The translations under genes and the position numbers were made by a program. From contig JABSQL010000482.1 in the NCBI GenBank assembly GCA_013215865.1, positions 1 to 6,939 of the forward strand: DNA of 6,939 nucleotides, in the 5' to 3' direction. Under the pieces are notes generated by a model. The model did not search any database. It was given only the letters and a program-made list of their open reading frames with translations, and had not been told where the DNA came from. Below are positions 1 through 6,733 of this stretch, piece by piece; position 1 is the first letter of the stretch; every line of letters begins with the position of its first letter. Origin of the DNA: Candidatus Margulisiibacteriota bacterium (GTDB lineage: Bacteria > Margulisbacteria > Marinamargulisbacteria > DT-59).

Positions 1-356
1 CCATGGAGATCATGAACAGCTTTGGGCCGCTTTTCCCACATTAACTTCAATAAGAATACGATGGCTATCAAGCCTCCAAAGGTACACACCCCAACAGAAA
101 ATGAAGCATCAAATTCCTTCTTGAACTCTTTATAATACGCCTTCCTCCAAGTGATTACCTTCCAGGGAAGATACACTTTGTTGTAAGCAGGCTTTCCCAA
201 TCCAGCTTGATAGTTAAACGTATGGGCCAGGAACTGGGTGGCGGTGGATAATGAAACAACAATGATGAATATCATGATAATCAATGCAGAAATCATCTGT
301 TTAAATGTTAATCTTTGTTTATTGCTACTCTGATTCCGGTCTATTTCTTCAATCAT
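1..356 (-). CDS. traG: TraG/VirD4-type coupling protein, N-terminal part (cut by window edge)
   Basis: Type IV coupling protein, the inner-membrane ATPase that hands the relaxase-DNA complex to the mating channel. Only the first 118 codons are in the window, so the Walker A and B motifs lie outside it. Two hydrophobic segments are visible, at about residues 22-44 and 84-106. They flank a short periplasmic loop containing YLPWKVITW, the usual layout of a TraG/VirD4 N-terminus. The fragment ends in DLHG, the start of the LHGSARWA-like segment that follows the second membrane helix in TraG proteins. The ATG is at 354-356, only two bases after the traI stop codon, with GGAAAG at the end of traI as a ribosome binding site, so translation is probably coupled to traI. 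The traJ-traI-traG order matches RP4. No stop or frameshift is seen. The family call is firm; whether the whole gene is intact cannot be judged. Confidence 0.88.
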   Translation of the reverse strand, partial: MIEEIDRNQSSNKQRLTFKQMISALIIMIFIIVVSLSTATQFLAHTFNYQAGLGKPAYNKVYLPWKVITWRKAYYKEFKKEFDASFSVGVCTFGGLIAIVFLLKLMWEKRPKAVHDLH

Positions 357-358
357 AA

Positions 359-1945
359 CTATCTTTCCAGCTCATTCTTTGAAGGTTTAGTTGGCAAAGG
401 GGCCTTGTCAGGCGTTTTTGGTTCTAAATCAAGACCCAAGAATTGGGTATTCAGCTTCTTTTCTTTAGCGATGACCTGAACCTGCTTCTTGAAATCATCT
501 GTGCCATTAAGTGTTAATACGGGCCCATATTTGTGAATGGAGAATTGCAGGGCCGCTTCAATGTTGTGTCGAGAAATAGAAGACACCCTCACCTGCTTTC
601 CTTCATCTCGAAAGCAAGCCCCGGAAGATAGGGTGTAGGTGATATCGCCATTCCTGTGAATATGGTAGTTATAGTTTTTATAGACAACATCTACTACTTT
701 TCTGTGTGAACTAATCGTGTTTGCACGTTTCGATGGAGATTGAGGCGCCTTTCTATATTTCAAAATAGTGTGTGCAACCGTATTCCCCTGATCTACTTGT
801 TGGATAAGGAAGTCCTGCCAAGAGTTTAGAGAGTATTGAAGTAATATGTCGAACCGTTTCTCTTTAGCAGATTCAGAAATATGCTGGTGTTCTGTGACTT
901 GTTCCATTTTCAAGAGAGAATACAGTGCCTTTTTAGACCGTTTGTTCATTGAAAGGTCTGTTTTGATTTGGAATCGTTTCTGTTTGAATTGTTCTTTTAG
1001 GGTTTGTCTTTGTTGTTTAACATTATCTCGAAGTGAGGTGAAAGCAGTACGTCTTTTGAGAATGTAATCTTGTTTTTGGCAAGCAAACTCCTGGTATAGC
1101 TTCCTGCTTTCTGTTGAATAGAAAGGTTCTTTTCGATAACGCTCTTTTGGATTTACCCCTTCTAATTCTGATTCTTTAAAATGTCCCAATATAGATTCCA
1201 AGCTCTTTTTTGAGAATGTTCTGGAAATGGAGCTAGCCTTTACAAACAAAGGCTGGGATTTATGAGAAAACACAAGCCCATTACCTCTCTTTCTCAATTC
1301 CAAATGATAGTCTGCCAATAATTTGTTCACAGATTCCCAAGAAGGGGATGGTTGGGAGATATGATCCAATAGAGGTTCTTTTACCTTTTCTTGTATCCAT
1401 GAGGTAAAGGAAATCATCCCCGAAAAGCAGTCTATTTGATGGGTATTGTTATCTTGGCCTCTGGAATGGGGATGATGGTTATCTGGTTCAAGACCATGCT
1501 TTTTCTCTAAATCTAAGCAGAGAGCTGAAAAAGTGTAATGGGCATGATAGGGTTCTTTGATGTTGAAAGTTTGGGGATGAATTTTATTGATGGCCATATG
1601 CATGTGATAGTTTCGGGTATCAGAGTGTGTGGCAACTACCCGTTGATGTTCTTTGAATCCAATGCCTTCACAAATGGAAGCCTCAATATCTTTCAGCTGA
1701 TCTAAGGAGAGTGTTTCACCTTCCCTAAAAGAGACAATGAGGTGATAGGTTTTATCCTTTTGGGTTCTCTGGTTCATATTCTGAACAGCGGTGATTTCTG
1801 TATTTGCCATATCACTACTTTTACAGTTCACGGTAAATAGATGATCCACTTTTTGACCCTGATTCTTCTTGTCTTGGATATATTCCGATAACCGTTTAAA
1901 GCTGGATATTTTAGATTGATTTTTCTTCACCTCCCGAATAATCAT
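359..1945 (-). CDS. traI: TraI relaxase (MOBP family) with C-terminal LPD7-like domain
   Basis: Conjugative relaxase of 528 residues that would nick oriT and stay covalently bound to the transferred strand. The N-terminus resembles RP4 TraI closely. Tyr22 in SEYIQDK is the expected nucleophile, at the same position as in RP4. Motif II is VSFREGE at about residue 71. The metal/catalytic motif is HSDTRNYHMHMAINK, with His107, His114 and His116, again matching RP4 His116. Residues 290-345 are rich in Lys, Arg and Gln and probably form a helical linker. Residues about 418-510 (YHIHRNGDITYTL, then GACFRDEGKQVRV, then a YGPVLTLNG turn) look like the LPD7 domain found at the end of many MOBP relaxases. 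The protein is about 200 residues shorter than RP4 TraI. The start overlaps the traJ stop as ATGA and has no good ribosome binding site, so it is probably translated by coupling. It appears intact. Confidence 0.96.
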   Translation of the reverse strand: MIIREVKKNQSKISSFKRLSEYIQDKKNQGQKVDHLFTVNCKSSDMANTEITAVQNMNQRTQKDKTYHLIVSFREGETLSLDQLKDIEASICEGIGFKEHQRVVATHSDTRNYHMHMAINKIHPQTFNIKEPYHAHYTFSALCLDLEKKHGLEPDNHHPHSRGQDNNTHQIDCFSGMISFTSWIQEKVKEPLLDHISQPSPSWESVNKLLADYHLELRKRGNGLVFSHKSQPLFVKASSISRTFSKKSLESILGHFKESELEGVNPKERYRKEPFYSTESRKLYQEFACQKQDYILKRRTAFTSLRDNVKQQRQTLKEQFKQKRFQIKTDLSMNKRSKKALYSLLKMEQVTEHQHISESAKEKRFDILLQYSLNSWQDFLIQQVDQGNTVAHTILKYRKAPQSPSKRANTISSHRKVVDVVYKNYNYHIHRNGDITYTLSSGACFRDEGKQVRVSSISRHNIEAALQFSIHKYGPVLTLNGTDDFKKQVQVIAKEKKLNTQFLGLDLEPKTPDKAPLPTKPSKNELER

Positions 1946-2316
1946 AGAGATAGGATTAATTGTTTAAGGTGGTTTTGAGTGGATCTTATATCAGAGAGGA
2001 GGGTGTGAGCGCCGTGGTTTAGGGGGTTCTTTTCTGGAGAGGTGAGCCAGAGTTTTAGGAGACCACCCAATCTTCCCAGGTCAGCGTTAACTTTAAGGAG
2101 GTTGAGTATGGCTTGAGAATCTAGGGTGCTATAGAGTTTTCTGTGATGGGCACAGGCACGTAGGAGTTCGGGGACCGATACGCCAGAATCAATGGCTTTT
2201 TGTTTGAAAGATGCTTTTTCGTGTTCAGAGACCCGCACCATGATTAGGTGTGATTTTAGGTCTTTTTTGGTCTTTGGAATCTTTCGATACCCATGTATAT
2301 CCCTTGTATTTCCCAT
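1942..2316 (-). CDS. traJ: TraJ relaxosome protein (MobC/TraJ family oriT-binding protein)
   Basis: A 124-residue accessory protein expected to bind the oriT inverted repeat and recruit TraI. Residues 24-60 (HLIMVRVSEHEKASF, then GVSVPELLRA) have the strand-helix-helix pattern of a ribbon-helix-helix DNA-binding fold. The hallmark follows at about residues 78-92: NADLGRLGGLLKLWLT, almost identical to the same stretch in RP4 TraJ. The length also matches RP4 TraJ (about 123). The stop overlaps the traI start as ATGA, so the two are translated together. The chosen ATG at 2314-2316 has AAAGG directly before it and AAGGA about 13 bases upstream, so the ribosome site is not ideal. The next Met, at residue 26, would remove part of the predicted DNA-binding strand and is less likely. 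In RP4, oriT lies just upstream of traJ; here that is the short gap 2317-2396. Confidence 0.94.
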   Translation of the reverse strand: MGNTRDIHGYRKIPKTKKDLKSHLIMVRVSEHEKASFKQKAIDSGVSVPELLRACAHHRKLYSTLDSQAILNLLKVNADLGRLGGLLKLWLTSPEKNPLNHGAHTLLSDIRSTQNHLKQLILSL

Positions 2317-2396
2317 CCTTTATTTTCTGTCCTTTTTTCCTTTTCTTAAATCCCCTTTATTAAACTCAAGATACCATCGTATTTATGTAGTATTTT
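2317..2396 (-). other. Candidate oriT region / traJ leader (weak)
   Basis: This 80-bp gap upstream of traJ is where P-type elements such as RP4 carry oriT. The minus strand reads TATCTTG at 2373-2367, which differs by one base from the P-type nick core TATCCTG. An imperfect inverted repeat lies beside it: ATAC at 2371-2374 and GTAT at 2390-2393, with partial pairing inside. The rest is a purine-rich tract on the minus strand leading to the traJ start. No strong RP4-like TraJ repeat is seen, and the gap is shorter than a typical full oriT. The location is the better evidence; the motif alone could be chance. Confidence 0.22.
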
Positions 2397-3446
2397 CTAA
2401 TCACCGGGTCCATACATAAAAGTATAACCAAGGATTAATAGTGGTATGCATTTTGGTAATTTAGTGCCTGGAATCCCCTTTGTTTCTATCTTACCCCCAT
2501 CCTTAATTGACACCATCATCAGTTCATTATGCGTACATATATGATTCGTTAAGAGATCAAAATTCCTACTTTTGCATCTAGAATTTACACTAGTTATTGC
2601 AAAATATATCAATCCTACTTCCATATTCGTAAAATAATTTTGAATATAATAATTGTCCATAATGACTTGAAAAGCGTCGATCCCCCTCTTGTTATAAGTA
2701 GGCAGGAATTCGTTATGTTGAATTAATTCTAATATAAAATTCATCAATTTTTTATTTCCATCTCCTTTACCATCAAGATGTAGATCTACAGCCAAATGAA
2801 GGGGAGTGTTTCCATCATTATATTTATAGTTTACATTTACGGTTGCAGGATTAGATTTTATTAATCTCAATGCAATTGAATATAATCTTTTATTGAGCAA
2901 AAAATGTAACCTATTTTTCTTATTATATATCCTTTCAAAGGGTGTTTTCTTATGTGCAATTAAATAATTATGACACTCGGTATAATTATCCTGAGAATCA
3001 AAATCTGGGGTATTAAAAGAAGATTTAATCGCTTGAATTACACGAATATTCTTGAAGTAATCTTCGCCACCCTTACTAACTGCATATGATAATAATCCAA
3101 AATCATTCATTTTTATAGCTCTTACGAGCATTAATATCAAAACTTTCGCATCTTTTTCATTTAAACTAGGGTCCTGAAAAAAAATCTCTTTGAAAGGTGT
3201 TTTCTTATGTGCAATTAAATAATCTTGACACTCGGTATAATTATCCTGAGAATCAAAATATGGGGTAAAAAAAGAAGATTTAATCGCTTGAATTACATGA
3301 GTATCGTTGAAATGTTTCTCGCCACCCATACTAATTACGTATGCTAATAAATTAAAATCACTAGATTTTATAGCTCTTAAGAGATTAAGTTTCAAGTTTT
3401 CCGCATATTCTCCATTTCTATTTAATCCAGCTATAATTTTAAACAT
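2397..3446 (-). CDS. Ankyrin-repeat protein with two 85-residue tandem units; cargo gene
   Basis: A 349-residue protein with no enzyme motif, signal peptide or clear membrane segment. Residues about 10-90 and 95-175 are two copies of one unit, offset by exactly 85 residues. Each has RAIK near the start, then VIQAIKSSF, FDSQDNYTEC and YLIAHKKTPF. Ankyrin-like repeats follow: about 180-222 with DGNTPLHLAVDL as the clearest, and a weaker one at about 235-267. The tandem units may be divergent helical repeats of the same solenoid. The last 80 residues are unrecognised. I chose the ATG at 3444-3446 because AGGGGG lies 5 bases before it. An in-frame ATG at 3498-3500 adds 18 residues but falls inside the likely -10 box. 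The gene sits between trbI and traJ, runs with them, and is clearly more A+T-rich, suggesting later acquisition. Ankyrin proteins of intracellular bacteria are often secreted effectors that bind host proteins; whether this one is secreted is unknown. Confidence 0.88.
   Translation of the reverse strand: MFKIIAGLNRNGEYAENLKLNLLRAIKSSDFNLLAYVISMGGEKHFNDTHVIQAIKSSFFTPYFDSQDNYTECQDYLIAHKKTPFKEIFFQDPSLNEKDAKVLILMLVRAIKMNDFGLLSYAVSKGGEDYFKNIRVIQAIKSSFNTPDFDSQDNYTECHNYLIAHKKTPFERIYNKKNRLHFLLNKRLYSIALRLIKSNPATVNVNYKYNDGNTPLHLAVDLHLDGKGDGNKKLMNFILELIQHNEFLPTYNKRGIDAFQVIMDNYYIQNYFTNMEVGLIYFAITSVNSRCKSRNFDLLTNHICTHNELMMVSIKDGGKIETKGIPGTKLPKCIPLLILGYTFMYGPGD
2922..3419 (-). repeat. In-frame tandem duplication, period 255 bp, inside the ankyrin gene
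   Basis: Two copies, at about 3165-3419 and 2922-3164, are offset by exactly 255 bases (85 codons). The best-kept part is 3192-3296 against 2937-3041. There I count only about six differences in roughly 105 bases, including TTATGAC against TCTTGAC and CGAAT against TGAGT-type changes near the edge. Outside this core the copies are more diverged but still alignable, for example RAIKSSDFNLLAY against RAIKMNDFGLLSY. The uneven divergence fits either an old duplication with later gene conversion of the core, or strong selection on it. Confidence 0.9.
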
Positions 3447-3491
3447 AAAGGCCCCCTGTAAGTTAGTGATATATATATTACTTATAAATAG

Positions 3492-3527
3492 ATCTAACAT
3501 AATATAATATATTTAACTAAATTACAA
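3492..3527 (-). promoter_or_regulatory. Likely sigma70-type promoter of the ankyrin gene
   Basis: On the minus strand, TTGTAA (3527-3522) and TATTAT (3504-3499) are separated by 17 bases. They match four and five of six positions of the sigma70 -35 and -10 boxes. Transcription would start near 3492 and leave about 46 bases of leader before the ATG at 3446. The surroundings are very A+T-rich, so other -10-like words exist nearby; the spacing is what makes this pair credible. It would let the ankyrin gene, and perhaps traJ-traI-traG behind it, be expressed independently of the broken trb operon. Confidence 0.5.
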
Positions 3528-3542
3528 CAAAATAGACTTTTA

Positions 3543-4790
3543 CTATCGATCGGATGCATATTCACTTTTAAACACCATATCCCTATTCACCATCACATTA
3601 AACCGATATCCTGGCCGGATCGTAAGGGTGGGTTGAATGTTCATGTTTTTACGCACCATCTCCATCCCCACTTCACCCATCTGCTGGCCGATAGCGGCTG
3701 AAATCTCCTCTCTAGCAGAAGATGCCAGTCCCACTCCTTGATCTGATCCTTGAGACATCTGTACCCCTGCACTCAAAAGACTTAACATAAACGCATTCCC
3801 AAATATCTTGAAGGTATGACTATTTACCTTGTCCCTAAACCCTGCTCGCCCAATGGCATCAGAACCAGCCATCACACCCAGATGAATACTGGACGCATCC
3901 GGTAATATGATCCGATTCCACGCAACCAACACCCGTTTTTGACCATGAGATACATGACTATCATAGAGACCTATGAGCTTGGAGCCTTGGGGAAGTAACA
4001 AATACTTTCCTGTAGCCGTGTCATATACGTGTTGGGATAACTGAGCCGTAATTTGACCCGGCAAGTCTGAGTTAATTCCCGTGATCATGATGGCAGGCAA
4101 AATGGTTCCTGCCTTTATTTCATAAGGAGATACCGGAAATATCCGGTTATTAATCATTTCTCCATCTTTATCACTACCAAGAAAGGTATTTTTATGACCC
4201 TGTTTGTTGGGGTCTGGGTCCCCAGGCTTCAAATTCGATAGTTGTCTGATTGTATTAGAAAACCGAGAAAGCCCATCTTGAGGCGGGGTTTGTATATTTG
4301 AAGCATCTGACGGTTGAGACTGATGATGGCCTGTATCAATCTTGGTGTTAGAGTGTAGAGCCTCTTCATATATCGCCCGTTTCCTTTCTGAAACCTCAGC
4401 CATCTCATCTTTAATTAGCATAGATGGTGACTCTTTTTCATATAACCTTGATTCACTATAGTTTGGGGAGGGGCTTAGAGTATTGAACGTCATGGAAGGC
4501 GGTTCAATTTTTAGGAATGGCTGTTTCACTACAGAATCTTCAATCGGTGCAATAACGCCATCCGGCCTTCCTTCAATGATGGCTTGTACGGACATATTTG
4601 AATGATTCGCACTATATACCTGCGTGTCCTTATTTTGAACCTGATGTCCTCTTTTGAAGATTGTATATCCCAAAGAAGCGATCACCACTACCAATATCAC
4701 AAACACGATAACCAAGGGGAGTTTGTTGAGCCTTTTTATGTACTCACCCTTGGGCTTGGTTAATAATCCAAGAGGCAAATTATCTTTCAT
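3543..4790 (-). CDS. trbI: TrbI, VirB10-like core channel protein
   Basis: TrbI spans the cell envelope and forms the outer-membrane core of the mating channel with TrbG and TrbH. It has 415 residues. A short cytoplasmic N-terminus is followed by one transmembrane helix at about residues 24-45. A long low-complexity periplasmic linker with several prolines runs from about 50 to 220. The VirB10-type beta-barrel domain runs from about 228 to the end. Visible family signatures are AGTILPAIMITGINSDLPG, LLLPQGSKLIGLYDS, RVLVAWNRIILPDASS, an AGF-containing loop followed by a hydrophobic helix at about 330-345 (the antenna region), and TIRPGYRFNV near the C-terminus. Length and domain order are normal, so the gene looks intact. 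Its start overlaps the end of trbH by 11 bases, with AAGAG just upstream. It is the last trb gene here, as in Ti and Tn4371-like elements where trbI closes the operon. Confidence 0.97.
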   Translation of the reverse strand: MKDNLPLGLLTKPKGEYIKRLNKLPLVIVFVILVVVIASLGYTIFKRGHQVQNKDTQVYSANHSNMSVQAIIEGRPDGVIAPIEDSVVKQPFLKIEPPSMTFNTLSPSPNYSESRLYEKESPSMLIKDEMAEVSERKRAIYEEALHSNTKIDTGHHQSQPSDASNIQTPPQDGLSRFSNTIRQLSNLKPGDPDPNKQGHKNTFLGSDKDGEMINNRIFPVSPYEIKAGTILPAIMITGINSDLPGQITAQLSQHVYDTATGKYLLLPQGSKLIGLYDSHVSHGQKRVLVAWNRIILPDASSIHLGVMAGSDAIGRAGFRDKVNSHTFKIFGNAFMLSLLSAGVQMSQGSDQGVGLASSAREEISAAIGQQMGEVGMEMVRKNMNIQPTLTIRPGYRFNVMVNRDMVFKSEYASDR

Positions 4791-5238
4791 CGCTCTTTTC
4801 CCTAATAGTGAAATTGCTTTTGGGAGTTAAACTTTCTCCATTTCTTGTATACACTCTGCCAAACATGAAATCAGGACCCACTTGTACCCGAATGAGTACC
4901 CAAGTTTCTTCTAAATCAGACACTTCATAAGTCACCATAAAAGAAGGAGGATTATCTATAATTTCAAAGTCCTCAACGATGCTAATAGGATACCCCTTCA
5001 CCCTCAAAGAATATTCCAATGCCTTTCCAAATGGCGCATCTTTTCGGTATAGGTATAGTGATGTTTCCCCGGGCAGATATCGCTCTAAAATAATAGAAGC
5101 AAAGCGCTTAGAAATATTTGTGGCATCCATCTCAGAAATATAGGCAGTTTCAATAGAAACCAGCATATCAGATGACAAGTCCTGGCACCCCGAAAGACAT
5201 AAACAGAGTACCAATAGAAGAAACCAAGAAACCTTCAT
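4780..5238 (-). CDS. trbH: TrbH, outer-membrane lipoprotein of the mating channel
   Basis: A 152-residue lipoprotein and the likely VirB7-position partner of TrbG and TrbI. Residues 1-17 form a lipoprotein signal with a Lys, a hydrophobic run and the lipobox LSGC, giving Cys18 as the lipidated residue. The mature part contains SLYLYRKDAPFGKALEYSLR at about residues 60-79, followed by VKGYPI. This resembles the TrbH family pattern of a small two-layer periplasmic domain that follows the lipid anchor. It overlaps trbG by ATGA at its start and trbI by 11 bases at its end, so all three are translated as one coupled set. AGGG lies about 10 bases before the ATG. The gene shows no damage, but its promoter would have lain upstream of trbG, in the part that is missing. 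TrbH proteins vary in sequence, so the call leans on position, lipobox and length together. Confidence 0.9.
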   Translation of the reverse strand: MKVSWFLLLVLCLCLSGCQDLSSDMLVSIETAYISEMDATNISKRFASIILERYLPGETSLYLYRKDAPFGKALEYSLRVKGYPISIVEDFEIIDNPPSFMVTYEVSDLEETWVLIRVQVGPDFMFGRVYTRNGESLTPKSNFTIREKSDER

Positions 5239-5945
5239 GAGGGGTTCACCCTTTTTTTGGTAATGATGATCCGTTTTTGGTGGTTACCCACTCCTGAAAC
5301 TAATATGGCCTTATCAAAGACTTGATCCACAATGAATCGGTCATCAATCAATCTGTAATTCACCATTTGTTCTTTATCTTTAGCCCCCAAAACCATGAGT
5401 ACAGGCGCCTCCGTTTGAGACATTCGGTTCGGCATTTGGATAATGGTTTTGACGCCATTATTGTATACTCGCACCGGCTTCCAGGGTGAGGTACCCTCTA
5501 TTTTGTAATTGAAATCCAAGTTTGAAAACTGTTCGCCTGTTTCGGGGAGGGTATTGTGTTTTTGAGCTTGTTTTTGGGTTTGGAAATACGTTTTCCACTC
5601 TTGAGATATTATTTCCGGATATTCAAACCCCATAAGAGGGTTAAAATCCCCTGTTCGTGAAATGAGCTTAATATAGTATCGTCTTCGATCAGTGGTAATG
5701 ACAGCCGCTGTTTTGAGTCCCACATCTGTGGGCTTAATAATGATATGCGGCGTTTTCTGTCCTTTCGGGCCATGTGTAGCCGGTGATATTTTCCATCTCA
5801 GTGTGTCTCCCACATGAATATCAACAATCACCTCTCCAGACTGAAATTCAATATCACTGGGATATAACGGAGAACACACAATAGAAGGAAGGGTTGCCCC
5901 AAACAAATAGGTGATTTTGCCGTTTTCTCCCATGATGGGATAATT
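5235..5945 (-). pseudogene. trbG: TrbG (VirB9-like), 5'-truncated by a junction with an integrase remnant
   Basis: TrbG is the VirB9-like periplasmic protein that binds TrbI and the lipoprotein TrbH in the outer-membrane core complex. The surviving part gives about 235 residues, beginning near YPIMGENGKITYLFG. Downstream are LPSIVCSPL, the HVGDTLRW turn, HIIIKPTDVGLKT, TTDRRRYYIKL, SWKPVRVYNNGVKTIIQMP and FIVDQVFDKAILVSGVG, all typical of TrbG and close to RP4. The signal peptide and about the first 80 residues are missing. The frame stays open upstream to an ATG at 6159-6161, but those 72 codons are antisense to the integrase remnant and do not resemble TrbG or a secretion signal. A product from that start would probably not reach the periplasm. 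The 3' end is normal and overlaps trbH as ATGA. The junction is placed at about 5943-5953. Confidence 0.92.
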
Positions 5946-6661
5946 TTTATCGAATAGTACGATCAACAGAGATTTGGTGTATATCAAGCAGTGCTTTAAG
6001 AAAGCATTAAAGTGGAAATTTATACAAGATAACCCAAGCGAAGACGTATCAATGCTAAATGAAAATAGGGGGCGGATTCGCTTTTTTTCAATTGATGAAA
6101 TCGACAGATTATTAAATACTTCGAACCTATATATTGAAAGATTTTTTCTTATCGGAATCAATACCGGTATGAGGATGAGTGAAATGTTAAATTTGCGGGT
6201 CAGCGATATTGATTTAGAGAATAATGTCCTTCATATACGCAACAGAAAGGATTTTGAAACAAAATCAAAAAAAGATAGAGATATCCCAATCCCTGTTCAA
6301 CTGATAAATAAATTGCACACATATGTAAAGTATTGGGTCCAACCAAATATTATGGCAACTTATCTGAGATCATCAGTGCAAATGGAGTATCTTTTTTGCC
6401 ATGAAGATGGTCGGAAGATTGGCAGTTTTAAAAAGTCTTTTGCAAGACTACTAGAGAGAGCGTCCATTAGTGATGCATGCATTCATACGATGCGGCATAC
6501 CTATGCCTCTCATTTAGCCATGGGTGGTGTTAGTTTGAGAACCATCAGAGATTTTATTAGGTCATGCGGATATAGGTACAACCCTGATCTATTCACATCT
6601 AACACCAGAACATAAACACCAAGCGATTAAAGCGTTGCCTTTTTCAAATTATTTACAGTAA
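5946..6661 (+). pseudogene. Tyrosine recombinase (phage/ICE-type integrase), N-truncated and frameshifted
   Basis: Remnant of a XerC/D-like site-specific recombinase. The frame enters at the junction with STINRDLVYIKQCFKKAL, the end of the core-binding domain, so about the first 100 residues are missing. The catalytic domain follows. The first arginine is in TGMRMSEML (Arg codon 6172-6174), the beta-hairpin lysine is in ETKSKKDRDIP, and HTMRHTYASHLA holds His (6484) and Arg (6493). A TTG at 5974 could serve as a start but would leave the domain incomplete. At the T run 6552-6555 one extra T shifts the frame, so the uncorrected frame ends early at 6613-6615. Dropping one T restores RDLLGHADIGTTLIYSHLTPEH, with the box II/III His at 6563-6565 and the nucleophile Tyr at 6590-6592, to a TAA at 6659-6661. 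Two independent lesions make this a non-functional relic. It points toward trbG, so the pair would once have been divergent. Confidence 0.93.
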
Positions 6662-6680
6662 ATCGCCAAATAATTTTTAT

Positions 6681-6702
6681 AATTTGTAGAAAATTTGTAG
6701 AA
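6681..6702. repeat. Two tandem copies of an 11-bp A+T-rich repeat downstream of the integrase
   Basis: The 11-base unit AATTTGTAGAA occurs twice back to back, at 6681-6691 and 6692-6702, 20 bases after the restored integrase stop. Short direct repeats close to an integrase gene can be arm-type binding sites or part of an attachment site, but two copies in an A+T-rich stretch could equally be chance slippage. The sequence does not settle this. Confidence 0.6.
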
Positions 6703-6733
6703 AATCAAATTGTTGATGATTATTTGAAGAGGG

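Noticed and set aside
846..1067. Plus-strand open frame of 73 codons
   Set aside because: It is fully antisense to traI, has a Cys-rich random-looking product and no ribosome site of note.
2192..2419. Plus-strand open frame of 75 codons
   Set aside because: It is antisense to traJ and the gap beyond it; the hydrophobic product comes from the pyrimidine-rich strand.
2988..3253. Two further TATCCTG words in the ankyrin gene
   Set aside because: They are the same codons of the duplicated unit (within FDSQDNYTEC) and have no inverted repeat beside them.
3307..3507. Plus-strand open frame of 66 codons
   Set aside because: It is antisense to the start of the ankyrin gene and its promoter; no recognisable product.
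3607..3613. TATCCTG followed by GCCGG, very like the RP4 nick site
   Set aside because: It lies inside trbI and encodes, on the other strand, the conserved RPGYRF motif of the VirB10 domain, so the match is explained by coding and sits in the wrong place for oriT.
5946..6161. 72-codon N-terminal extension of the trbG frame
   Set aside because: It is the antisense strand of the integrase remnant, does not look like TrbG, and carries no secretion signal at its start.
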